Of a stretch of 64,000 nucleotides of DNA, positions 33,491 to 40,902 are shown piece by piece (the stretch's first letter is position 1; each line of letters begins with the position of its first letter). The translations under genes were made by a program, and so were the position numbers. Location of the stretch: the NCBI GenBank assembly GCA_016713725.1, contig JADJOO010000001.1:251059-315058 (forward strand), in the 5' to 3' direction. The notes below the pieces were generated by a model, which was not told the DNA's origin, did no database searches, and worked only from the letters and a program-made list of their open reading frames with translations. The DNA comes from Pseudomonadota bacterium (GTDB lineage: Bacteria; Pseudomonadota; Gammaproteobacteria; Steroidobacterales; Steroidobacteraceae).

Positions 33491-34771
33491 CTAAGCGAAG
33501 AGGATCGAGTCGACGATCTCGATCCAGTGCCTGACCGGCACGGCGCTCGCCTGACGCAGGTGCTCGAGGCAGCCGATGTTGGCGGTCGCGATCGCTGCAG
33601 GTCGGTCGCCGAGCAGGGAGGCGAGCTTGCGCGTGCGCAGCTCGCGCGCGAGTGCCGGTTGCAGGATCGAGTACGTACCTGCCGAGCCACAGCAGAGAGT
33701 CGGGTTCCGCGTGGCCACGAGTTCGCAGCCGGCGGCACGCAGCAGCGCTTCCACCTTGCCCGTCGTCGATGATCGCTGACCATGCTGAAGCGAGCAGGGC
33801 GCCTGCCAGGCGACACGGACCGGCTCGAGCGACACGCCCCTGGCCTTGCTGATGGCGGCAACAGCGTCTTCGAGTGCCGCCGGATCGATGACTTCGCAGA
33901 GGTCGCGAGTCGCGGCGCTTATCCGTGCGGCAGTCCCTGCGATCGAGTGGTGTGCGTGGCGGAGCAGGTGCCCGTAGTCCTTCGCGAACGTGCCGCAGCC
34001 GCTGGCGGTGCTGACGATCGCCTCGCAACCTCCCTCCAGCAGGCGCTCGCTCGCCGTGACGTTCCGGCGCACCTGGTCCAGCGCGGCGCCGGTTCGCCCG
34101 ACGTGGTGTTCCATCGCACCGCAGCAGCCGACATCGCGCGCCGCGACCAGCGAGATGCCGAGATGGTCCAGCACGCGTGCCGCCGCCGCATTGATCTGCG
34201 GCGCGAGTCCCGGCTGCACACAGCCTTCGAGCACTGCCATGCGGCGGGCATGCCGTGCCGTGGGCCAGGCCAGCACGTCGCGCGTCTGCGTCCGGTCGCG
34301 CGCCTTTGCCGGCACCAAGGCTTTGAGAGCGGCCGGCAGACATGGGCGAAGCGCCTGGCCGATTCGCACCAGCGCCGTGAACAGTTCGCGCCGGGTAGCG
34401 ACCTTGGCCAGCACAAGGCGGACGAACCGCGTGCCCGGTTGGCGCGACGACGATGGATCGCGTTCGATGAATTCGCGGCCGAGGTCGGCAAGCCTGCCGT
34501 ACTGCATGCCCGACGGGCAGGCGGTCTCGCAGGCCCGGCAGGTCAGGCAGCGGTCGAGGTGAGTGCGAGCGGTTGCGTTCGCCCCGCCATGTTCGAGCAT
34601 CTCCTTGATCAGGTAGATGCGGCCGCGCGGGCTGTCGAGTTCGCTGCCGGTGATGCGGTACGTCGGGCAGGCGGGCAGGCAAAAGCCGCAGTGCACGCAG
34701 TTGCGCAGCAGGTCGCGTGCCTCCTGCGCGAGCGGCGAGTCGGCGAGCGAGTCGGCGGGCCTGGTATGCAT
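33491..34771 (-). CDS. glcF: GlcF, glycolate oxidase iron-sulfur subunit
   Basis: 426 residues, intact. Two ferredoxin-type [4Fe-4S] motifs are near the N-terminus (NCVHCGFCLPACPTY and RCLTCRACETACPSG) and two CCG domains follow (VGCCGAMEHHVGR; TLCCGSAGTYSILQP). GlcF passes electrons from the flavin subunits GlcD/GlcE to the quinone pool during glycolate oxidation to glyoxylate. It is the last gene of a glcD-glcE-glcF operon reading leftwards, 10 bp after glcE. Glyoxylate can feed glycine, linking it to the gcv genes at 56-61 kb. Confidence 0.95.
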   Translation of the reverse strand: MHTRPADSLADSPLAQEARDLLRNCVHCGFCLPACPTYRITGSELDSPRGRIYLIKEMLEHGGANATARTHLDRCLTCRACETACPSGMQYGRLADLGREFIERDPSSSRQPGTRFVRLVLAKVATRRELFTALVRIGQALRPCLPAALKALVPAKARDRTQTRDVLAWPTARHARRMAVLEGCVQPGLAPQINAAAARVLDHLGISLVAARDVGCCGAMEHHVGRTGAALDQVRRNVTASERLLEGGCEAIVSTASGCGTFAKDYGHLLRHAHHSIAGTAARISAATRDLCEVIDPAALEDAVAAISKARGVSLEPVRVAWQAPCSLQHGQRSSTTGKVEALLRAAGCELVATRNPTLCCGSAGTYSILQPALARELRTRKLASLLGDRPAAIATANIGCLEHLRQASAVPVRHWIEIVDSILFA

Positions 34772-34781
34772 CGTCGTGGTC

Positions 34782-35885
34782 TCAGAGGTCCGCGTACATC
34801 CGGCCCGGATTCAGGATGCCGGCCGGATCAAATACGCGCTTCACGGCGCGATGCAGGTCGAGCAGCGGCGCTGGCAGCGGCGCGAAGACTTCGCCGGTCA
34901 CGCCGTCTTTTGCGTCTTCGCGACGGAAGAGGGTGGCATGACCGCCCGCTGTCCGCGTGACCAGGTCGATCGTCTGCCGTTCGACTCCGTTGAGCCAGAC
35001 CTGTGCCCCGTTCCATTCGAACGCGACCCGATCGGCATGGAGCAACGCAGCGCCTGCCGCCGTCGCTGGCAGCGAGAGTCGCCAGAGCGGGTGCGCCGAG
35101 GTGAAGTACGCATGGGTCTGTTCGCGAACACTGTGCCAGAGCGCAGCGGCAGCCGACTCGTCCAGCAGGTCACCGCCGATCGCCGGTACGACCTCATCCA
35201 GGCCCGACGGGGAGCCTTCCAGGCGGACATGCAGTTCGCCTGTGCTCCAGAAACTGCCGGTGAGCGGGAGGCCGCGTTGAGCTGCAGCGCCCAGCAGGTC
35301 GATGGCGTCTTGCGCGGCGATGCTCCGCCGCAGCGTCCGGGTACCGTGGGCGACCGGCAGCACCTTGAGCGATACCTCGAGCAGCACGCCAAGGATGCCG
35401 AGTGACCCGGCGAGCAGGCGCGAGACGTCGTAGCCGGCAACGTTCTTCATGACCTCGCCGCCGAACTTGAGCACGCGGCCGTCGCCGGCCAGCAGCCGGG
35501 CGCCGAGAACGTAATCGCGCACTGGACCCAGGGCGACCCGCGAGGGACCGGCAAGTCCAGCGGCCACCGTGCCGCCCAGCGTAGCGAGCGATCCGAAGGA
35601 CGGGGGTTCGAAGGGCAGTCGTTGCCCGTGGCGGGCAAGCAGCGCCTCGATTTCCCCGAGCAGCGTGCCGCCTCGTGCAGTAATCACGAGCTCGGCCGGG
35701 TCGTAACTCAGGACGCCGTAATGTCCGGCCAGGGCGAGCGTCTCGCCCGCGACCGGTCGTCCGTAGAAGCACTTGGTGTCGCCACCGACAATCCGCAACG
35801 GCATCTTCGCATTCGATGCCGCACGCACGCGCTCGACCAGCGCGTCGGTGTGGTCCTGTCCCGGGGGCGTATCGATCAACGCCAT
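34782..35885 (-). CDS. glcE: GlcE, glycolate oxidase FAD-binding subunit
   Basis: 367 residues from ATG 35885 (MALIDTPPGQDHTDALVERV). FAD_binding_4 features are visible: PLRIVGGDTKCFYGRPVAGE, FGSLATLGGTVAAGLAGPSR and GGEVMKNVAGYDVSRLLAGS. The C-terminal FDPAGILNPGRMYADL is the usual end of the family. It forms the glycolate dehydrogenase complex with GlcD and GlcF and lies between them with gaps of 5 and 10 bp. Intact. Confidence 0.94.
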   Translation of the reverse strand: MALIDTPPGQDHTDALVERVRAASNAKMPLRIVGGDTKCFYGRPVAGETLALAGHYGVLSYDPAELVITARGGTLLGEIEALLARHGQRLPFEPPSFGSLATLGGTVAAGLAGPSRVALGPVRDYVLGARLLAGDGRVLKFGGEVMKNVAGYDVSRLLAGSLGILGVLLEVSLKVLPVAHGTRTLRRSIAAQDAIDLLGAAAQRGLPLTGSFWSTGELHVRLEGSPSGLDEVVPAIGGDLLDESAAAALWHSVREQTHAYFTSAHPLWRLSLPATAAGAALLHADRVAFEWNGAQVWLNGVERQTIDLVTRTAGGHATLFRREDAKDGVTGEVFAPLPAPLLDLHRAVKRVFDPAGILNPGRMYADL

Positions 35886-35890
35886 GTCGG

Positions 35891-37345
35891 TCAGAACCTC
35901 GGCAAGTGCGAATGCGGCAGCTGGCCACCGTGCACCCGCAGAGCGCCGTAGTCGGCGCAGCGGGCGAGAGTGGGCACTGCCTTGCCAGGATTGAGCAGGC
36001 CCGCGGGATCGAAGGCGAGCTTCAGTGCGTGGAAGGTTTCGAGCTCGGCGGAACCGAACTGCGAGCACATCGGACCGAGCTTCTCGACGCCGACGCCGTG
36101 CTCCCCCGTCACGGTACCGCCCGCGGCGACGCAGGCTTCGAGGATTGCGGCGCCGAAGCGTTCGGCTCGTTCCAGTTCGCCGTCCTTGCCGGCGTCGAAC
36201 AGGATCAGCGGGTGCAGGTTGCCGTCGCCCGCATGAAAGACGTTGGCCACGTCGAGGCGATAGATCGCCGACAGCGCGGCGATCTGCGCCAGCACGTCAG
36301 CCAGGTGACGGCGGGGGATCGTGCCGTCCATGCAGTAGTAGTCGGGGGCGAGGCGACCCACCGCAGGGAAGGCCGACTTGCGGCCCGACCACATGCGGTG
36401 GCGCTCCCCGGCGTCCCTGGCGACGCGCACGCTCGTTGCTCCGGCGGCTTCGAGCAAGGCACGGGCGCGGCCGATCTCGTCGTCGACGTCGGCGGGCAGT
36501 CCATCGACTTCGCAAAGCAACAGTGCCTGCGCGTCGAGCGGATAGCCGCAGCGCGCGAATGCTTCTGCCGCCTTGATCGCGGGCGCGTCCATCATTTCGA
36601 GTCCGGCAGGGATGATGCCGGCGGCGATCACCTGACCGACGGCCTCGGCGCAACGGCCCACGTCATCGAACGCGGCCAGCAGCAGTTCGACGCGGCGGGG
36701 AATCGGCAGCAACCGCACAGTCACTTCGACCACGACGCCCAGCAACCCTTCCGAGCCGATCACGGCGGCCAGCAGGTTGAGGCCCGGTGTTTCACCCGTC
36801 TCGCTGCCCAGCGCAAGCAGTTCGCCCTCCATGGTGACGAGTTTCACTGCGAGGACGTTGTGCACGGTCAGCCCGTACTTGAGGCAATGCACGCCGCCCG
36901 AATTCTCGGCGACGTTGCCGCCGACCGAGCACGCTACCTGCGAGGAAGGATCCGGCGCGTAGTACATGCCATAAGGCGCTGCCGCCTCGGACACTGCGAG
37001 GTTCGTGACGCCGGGCTGCACGCGCGCGAGACCGCGGCGCGGATCGACTTCCAGGATTTCGTCTAGCCGGGACAGCACGAGCAGCAAACCGCCCGCGACT
37101 GGCAGCGCGCCGCCCGAAAGTCCCGTGCCCGAGCCACGTGCGACCACTGGCACCGAATGCCGATGACAGGCACGGACGATCTGCTGGACCTGCTCGACGC
37201 TCGTCGGCAGCGCGACCAGGTCGGGCGGGTGGCGGTGGGCGGTGAGGGCGTCGCACTCGTAGGCGACGCAGGCTTCGGGAGTAGAGAGCAGGCCCGGTCC
37301 GAGAACCGAGCCGAGTTCGCGCAACAGGCCTGCGTCAACGGCCAC
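35891..37345 (-). CDS. glcD: GlcD, glycolate oxidase catalytic FAD subunit
   Basis: 484 residues, intact, start ATG 37345. It has the FAD_binding_4 domain (VPVVARGSGTGLSGGALPVA, SSQVACSVGGNVAENSGGVH) and the FAD-oxidase C-terminal domain (FHAGDGNLHPLILFD, TGEHGVGVEKLGPM, FDPAGLLNPGKAVPT). The HAGDGNLHP and GEHGVG histidines and acidic residues are the active-site signature of the D-lactate/glycolate dehydrogenases. It starts inside the last 11 bp of rpiA, so the two are probably co-transcribed. Confidence 0.95.
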   Translation of the reverse strand: MAVDAGLLRELGSVLGPGLLSTPEACVAYECDALTAHRHPPDLVALPTSVEQVQQIVRACHRHSVPVVARGSGTGLSGGALPVAGGLLLVLSRLDEILEVDPRRGLARVQPGVTNLAVSEAAAPYGMYYAPDPSSQVACSVGGNVAENSGGVHCLKYGLTVHNVLAVKLVTMEGELLALGSETGETPGLNLLAAVIGSEGLLGVVVEVTVRLLPIPRRVELLLAAFDDVGRCAEAVGQVIAAGIIPAGLEMMDAPAIKAAEAFARCGYPLDAQALLLCEVDGLPADVDDEIGRARALLEAAGATSVRVARDAGERHRMWSGRKSAFPAVGRLAPDYYCMDGTIPRRHLADVLAQIAALSAIYRLDVANVFHAGDGNLHPLILFDAGKDGELERAERFGAAILEACVAAGGTVTGEHGVGVEKLGPMCSQFGSAELETFHALKLAFDPAGLLNPGKAVPTLARCADYGALRVHGGQLPHSHLPRF

Positions 37346-38003
37346 TGGGCCGCAGGGTCTGCACGCCGGCGTCCGTGCCGATCACGAGCACGTCTGCGCC
37401 GCGCTGCGCGAACAGGCCGTTGGTGACCACGCCGGGAATCTGGTTGATCGCGCGCTCGAGGCCGACCGGGTCGACGATGTCGAGACCGCGGACGTCGAGG
37501 ATGTCGCACCCGTTGTCAGTCACCGTGCCCTGGCGCCAGACCGGCTGGCCGCCGAGTCGAACCAGTTCCCGCGCGACGTAAGCGCGCGCCATCGGGATGA
37601 CTTCGACTGGTAAAGGAAACTTTCCCAGGCGCTCCACCAGCTTCGCTTCGTCCACGATGCAGACGAAGGTGCGTGCAGCCGCCGCGACGATTTTCTCGCG
37701 GGTGAGAGCGGCGCCGCCGCCCTTGATCAGGTGCATGCCGCGGGTCGCCTCGTCGGCGCCGTCGACGTAGACCTCGAGGCCCGCGACCGAATTCAGGTCG
37801 AGCACCGGGATGCCGTGGCCCGCGAGTCGGCGTGAGCTCGCCTCGGAACTGGAGACCGCGCCTGCGATGCGGCTCGGCATGCCGGCCAGCGCGTCGATGA
37901 AGAAGTTCACGGTGGAACCGGTGCCGACGCCGATGACGGTTCCCGGCTGGATGTAGGCGAGCGCGGCTGCCGCAGCTCGCTGCTTCTTCTGGTCCTGGCT
38001 CAT
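37335..38003 (-). CDS. rpiA: RpiA, ribose-5-phosphate isomerase A
   Basis: 222 residues, intact, from ATG 38003. Conserved blocks are VIGVGTGSTVNFFIDAL, SSSEASSRRLAGHGIPV, EVYVDGADEATRGMHLIKGG (catalytic Asp residues), GGAALTREKIVAAAA and KLVERLGKFPLPVEVIP. It interconverts ribose-5-phosphate and ribulose-5-phosphate; rpe at 17.8 kb acts on the same product. Its 3' end overlaps the start of glcD by 11 bp. Confidence 0.96.
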   Translation of the reverse strand: MSQDQKKQRAAAAALAYIQPGTVIGVGTGSTVNFFIDALAGMPSRIAGAVSSSEASSRRLAGHGIPVLDLNSVAGLEVYVDGADEATRGMHLIKGGGAALTREKIVAAAARTFVCIVDEAKLVERLGKFPLPVEVIPMARAYVARELVRLGGQPVWRQGTVTDNGCDILDVRGLDIVDPVGLERAINQIPGVVTNGLFAQRGADVLVIGTDAGVQTLRPSGR

Positions 38004-38033
38004 CGTCGTCCTGCTTTCCTGGCCCCTGAAACA

Positions 38034-38059
38034 ACTGTGCCCGCTTTCGCGGGCACAGT
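38034..38059 (-). terminator. Hairpin terminator between the lysine-rich small gene and rpiA
   Basis: A perfect 11-bp stem (ACTGTGCCCGC / GCGGGCACAGT) with a TTTC loop. Reading leftwards it is followed by TTGTTTC, a weak T-tract. It lies 63 bp beyond the small gene's stop and 31 bp before rpiA. Confidence 0.6.
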
Positions 38060-38121
38060 CGTCGTTTCGGATTCGGCGGCGTCTATCTTTCGAAGGCGCG
38101 CCGCCTCATCTTCAAGCGACC

Positions 38122-38190
38122 TTACTTCTTCTTCGCGGCCTTTTTCTTGGTGGCCTTCTTCTTGGTCGCCTTCTTTGCCTTAGCTGCCAT
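38122..38190 (-). CDS. 22-residue lysine-rich small protein (histone H1/AlgP-like repeat)
   Basis: ATG at 38190 with GGAG 8 bp upstream, TAA at 38122-38124. The product consists only of Met, Ala, Thr and Lys: after MAAKAKK the units ATKKK, ATKKK and AAKKK follow, with 12 lysines in 22 residues. Composition matches the DNA-binding C-terminal repeats of histone H1-like and AlgP proteins. A good promoter (38227-38255) and a strong hairpin after the stop make it a self-contained transcription unit, which supports a real gene. A nucleoid- or RNA-binding role is inference only. The base run could also be a degraded end of a longer H1-like gene, but the start signals argue against that. Confidence 0.6.
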   Translation of the reverse strand: MAAKAKKATKKKATKKKAAKKK

Positions 38191-38226
38191 GATCAATTCT
38201 CCATGTCGGGTTAGTCCCGGGCCGAG

Positions 38227-38255
38227 TATTTACAGAATTAAAAAAAGAAATGCAA
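38227..38255 (-). promoter_or_regulatory. Sigma-70-like promoter of the lysine-rich small gene
   Basis: On the minus strand TTGCAT, a 17-bp AT-rich spacer and TAAATA lie just upstream of the small gene and just after the EVE gene's stop. Confidence 0.55.
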
Positions 38256-38263
38256 TAGTCACG

Positions 38264-38812
38264 TCACGATTTCTTTGAGCGCGTTCTCAGGCCGGCGGCC
38301 GACTTCGTCGCTCGCGTCGAGGTGACGGCAGGCCGCAACGCGACGATGCAACGCCACTCTTCGGCAGTGAGCGGCGTCACCGAAAGACGATTGCCGCGTT
38401 TCAGGATCAACATCTCGCGCAACGCGCCCGCTGCGTGCTCGCGCAGTTCCGGCAGCGTAATTACAGGCTCAAATCGCTTTTCGAGCTGCACGTCGACGCT
38501 GAACCAGCGCGGCGCTTCACGCGTGCTGCCGGCATCGTGGTACTCGCTCTTCGCATCGAACTGCGTCGGGTCGGGATACGCCTCGCGCACGACCTTCACG
38601 ACGCCCGCGACGCCCGGAACCTCGCAGCTCGAGTGATAAAAAAAAGCGCGGTCACCTTTCCGGAAATCGTCCCGAAGCATGTTCCGCGCCTGGTAGTTGC
38701 GCACGCCTTCCCACCCCGTCGTGCGTCGTGGGGCGTTCGCAAGGGCATCGATTCCGAACACGTCGGGTTCCGATTTCAGCAGCCAGTAGTGCATGCGATT
38801 CTGGTTCTTCAT
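38264..38812 (-). CDS. EVE domain protein
   Basis: 182 residues from ATG 38812, which overlaps the ygfA stop (ATGA), so the genes are coupled. The EVE/PUA-like domain is recognised from MHYWLLKSEPDVFGIDAL, GWEGVRNYQARNMLRDDFRK, GDRAFFYHSSCEVPGVAGVV and DPTQFDAKSEYHD. EVE proteins bind modified bases in DNA or RNA. The C-terminal 25 residues are basic (STRATKSAAGLRTRSKKS) and extend past the usual domain end. Intact. Confidence 0.9.
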   Translation of the reverse strand: MKNQNRMHYWLLKSEPDVFGIDALANAPRRTTGWEGVRNYQARNMLRDDFRKGDRAFFYHSSCEVPGVAGVVKVVREAYPDPTQFDAKSEYHDAGSTREAPRWFSVDVQLEKRFEPVITLPELREHAAGALREMLILKRGNRLSVTPLTAEEWRCIVALRPAVTSTRATKSAAGLRTRSKKS

Positions 38813-39411
38813 GTTGTGTGAGGAGGGAAGCGGAGGACGCCGCGCTCGGTGACGACGAGGTCGAGAGCGACGTCCCAGGGCGCTGGTTCGAGTCGATCGA
38901 CCTGCTGCATCGAGTACGCGATGCCAATCAGGCGCGGACGGTGGAACGGTTGCGTGCGGTCGAGCCGCGGACGCAGCGCGCGGTCGTAGAAGCCCGCGCC
39001 CATGCCGAGGCGATGGCCGTGCGGGTCGAAACCGACGAGCGGAACGAGGATCGAGTCGAGGTGGCGAACCGGGACGCGTCCGCGTGAACCGTGCAGCGGT
39101 TCGGCGATACCGAACATGTTCCCACGCACCGCTGCGCCGGCCTCGAGCGGGACGAAGGCCATCCGGCTGTCGCGACGACTGACGATGTGCGGCACGTAAA
39201 TGCGGACTCCGCGCTGCCATGCGGTGCCGAAACAGGGGCGCAGGTCGACTTCGCCCGGCATGCTGAGGAACGCGGCGACACGCCGGCCGCGCTGCCAGAC
39301 GCCGAGCCGACGCAGCGAAGCGTGGATCGCCCGGTCGTAGACGCGGCGTTCGGCGTCAGGAATCGCGCGCCGCCCCGCGCGCAGCTGCCGGCGCAGCTCG
39401 CGGAGGGTCAT
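38809..39411 (-). CDS. ygfA: 5-formyltetrahydrofolate cyclo-ligase (YgfA)
   Basis: 200 residues from ATG 39411 (MTLRELRRQLRAGRRAIPDA); a GTG at 39438 is in frame but lies within the 6S RNA end. ATP-dependent conversion of 5-formyl-THF to 5,10-methenyl-THF. Motifs: FLSMPGEVDLRP, GFDPHGHRLGMGAGFYDRAL and RLIGIAYSMQQVDRLEPAPW. ygfA lies downstream of the 6S RNA gene in E. coli as well, and the two are processed from one transcript there. The stop overlaps the EVE gene's start. Confidence 0.93.
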   Translation of the reverse strand: MTLRELRRQLRAGRRAIPDAERRVYDRAIHASLRRLGVWQRGRRVAAFLSMPGEVDLRPCFGTAWQRGVRIYVPHIVSRRDSRMAFVPLEAGAAVRGNMFGIAEPLHGSRGRVPVRHLDSILVPLVGFDPHGHRLGMGAGFYDRALRPRLDRTQPFHRPRLIGIAYSMQQVDRLEPAPWDVALDLVVTERGVLRFPPHTT

Positions 39412-39430
39412 TGTCGAAGTGGAAGGGAGA

Positions 39431-39617
39431 GGCGCCACCCGCCTGTGCCGTCACAGACCATTGCTCTCGACAAGAGCAATATTTGGGGAGGGCCGCGGCA
39501 CTTAAGGCTTCCCGCTCGAGGCGGACTTGCACAATGTTGCCGACTGACCGTTCCCCGGGGTATTTACATTAAGGTCGAGAGGTAACCCGGCCCGTGTCGA
39601 ACACCGCAGGCGGCGCC
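39431..39617 (-). ncRNA. ssrS: 6S RNA
   Basis: About 187 nt between zapA and ygfA, the standard place. The ends form a closing stem: GGCGCCGCCTG (39617-39607) pairs with CAGGCGGGTGGCGCC (39445-39431). The conserved 5' segment TGTTCGACACGGGCCGGG corresponds to TGTTCGCAAGCGGGCC of E. coli 6S RNA, and the 3' segment GGGAAGCCTTAAGTGCCGCG to GAGAAGCCTTAAAACTGCG. 6S RNA mimics an open promoter and binds sigma-70 RNA polymerase in stationary phase. The exact ends are estimated from the stem. Confidence 0.82.
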
Positions 39618-39649
39618 AAATCGTCAAAGGTTCGGACTGCTGCGAACCC

Positions 39650-39967
39650 TCAGAGTTCAAGCTGCTGGCCTTTCGCGAGCGCGGTCTCCACTCGCTCGCG
39701 CAGGGACTTCAGGCGCGCGCCGAGATCGCCCTCGACGACCGTGCCGTGCTTGCGAACCTTGATCAGTTCGTTGGCCAGGTTGAGCGCGGCGATGACCGCG
39801 ATGCGGTCGAGGCCGACGACCTTCCCGGAATCGCGGATCTCGCGCATCTTGCCGTCGAGATACTCCGCGGAGTCGAGCAGGTCGGAGCGTTCTTCGGCAG
39901 GGCAGGCCACCTGGTACTCGCGATCGAGCAGGCGGACGCTGACGCGGGAAACGCGGTCTTCACTCAT
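39650..39967 (-). CDS. zapA: ZapA, cell division protein
   Basis: 105 residues from ATG 39967. ZapA crosslinks FtsZ filaments. The family core is visible: VSVRLLDREYQVACPAEERS, LLDSAEYLDGKMREIRDSGK, VVGLDRIAVIAALNLANELI, then a C-terminal coiled coil (LKSLRERVETALAKGQQLEL). The start overlaps the stop of the zapB-like gene by one base (TGATG), so they are coupled. The 6S RNA gene begins 33 bp beyond its stop. Confidence 0.93.
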   Translation of the reverse strand: MSEDRVSRVSVRLLDREYQVACPAEERSDLLDSAEYLDGKMREIRDSGKVVGLDRIAVIAALNLANELIKVRKHGTVVEGDLGARLKSLRERVETALAKGQQLEL

Positions 39968-40197
39968 CAACCCTGCTCCATCGCCTTGAGGCGGCCGATC
40001 ATGGCCTCGACCCGGGCGCGCACCTGCTCGTTCTTCTGCAGGAGGTTGGCGCGCTCGCTGATCAGGGTGTCCTGGCGCTGACGCAGGGCACGGTTTTCTT
40101 CCTTGAGCTGGTTGACCGTAGCCACCAGCTCGTCGAGGCGGCGTTCGATGCGTCGGAGTTCGACGTCGACGGCGGATCGGGCAGCGGGTTCGTTCAT
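39967..40197 (-). CDS. ZapB-like coiled-coil protein (TIGR02449)
   Basis: 76 residues from ATG 40197. Almost the whole protein is a coiled coil (VDVELRRIERRLDELVATVN, QLKEENRALRQRQDTLISER, ANLLQKNEQVRARVEAMIGR) matching the TIGR02449 family that accompanies zapA in gammaproteobacteria. A role in FtsZ ring organisation is inferred from this pairing. Divergent from ygfB. Confidence 0.85.
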   Translation of the reverse strand: MNEPAARSAVDVELRRIERRLDELVATVNQLKEENRALRQRQDTLISERANLLQKNEQVRARVEAMIGRLKAMEQG

Positions 40198-40288
40198 GGA
40201 ATTCACTATAGTTGGCGCACCCCGGGGAATCAATTTGAACCGGACTGCCCGGGGCCGGCGGTGGCGTGCGAATGGTACGATACGCGCA

Positions 40289-40861
40289 ATGTCGGCACCG
40301 ATTGCTTTCGACGATGTCGCGCAGGCCTTGACGGTCGGCGGTTCCACTGTCCACGCTGCCGAGGCGCACGGCTGTCTGTGCGGCGCCCTGTGCGCACGGC
40401 GCAGCTACCTGCCCGCGGAATGGCTCGAAGAGTTGCTGCCCGATGGCCCGGAGCCCGGCCCGACGGTCTCGGTCACGACGGCCGGTCCCCTGAAGTCGCT
40501 CTTCGACCAGAGTCGCGCGGTGCTGGAGGCGCGAGAGATGGAATTTGAGCCGCTGCTGCCTCCAGACGAAGCCGTGCTCGACGAGCGCGTGGAGGCGCTC
40601 GGCGCCTGGGCGCAGGGGTTCCTTTACGGCTTCGGCGCGGCCGGGCCCTTCAAGCCTGGGTCGCTGTCCTCGGCAGTCGCCGAGGTCCTCACGGATTTCG
40701 CCGAAGTCGCGCGCGCCGGCGCCGTCGGCTCCGAAAGTGTCGAAGTCGAAGAGGGGGCGCTTGCCGAACTGGTCGAGTTCGTCCGCGTCGGCGTGCAGCT
40801 CGTCTATGACGAACTTGCCGACCTGCGTGCTGCCCAGACGACCTCAACGGCACGCCACTGA
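40289..40861 (+). CDS. ygfB: YgfB/UPF0149 family protein
   Basis: 190 residues from ATG 40289. All-helical UPF0149 family member recognised by AAEAHGCLCGALCARRSYLP, EALGAWAQGFLYGFGAAGPF, EVLTDFAEVARA and LVEFVRVGVQLVYDELADLR. In Pseudomonas, YgfB affects beta-lactamase control through AlpA; here the function is unknown. It heads the ygfB-pepP-ubiH-ubiI block typical of gammaproteobacteria. A TACGAT box at 40276-40281 may be its -10. Confidence 0.92.
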   Translation: MSAPIAFDDVAQALTVGGSTVHAAEAHGCLCGALCARRSYLPAEWLEELLPDGPEPGPTVSVTTAGPLKSLFDQSRAVLEAREMEFEPLLPPDEAVLDERVEALGAWAQGFLYGFGAAGPFKPGSLSSAVAEVLTDFAEVARAGAVGSESVEVEEGALAELVEFVRVGVQLVYDELADLRAAQTTSTARH

Positions 40862-40902
40862 TCCCGAACCGTTCGTCTTCCCGAAGAGAATCCCGATCTC
40901 CC

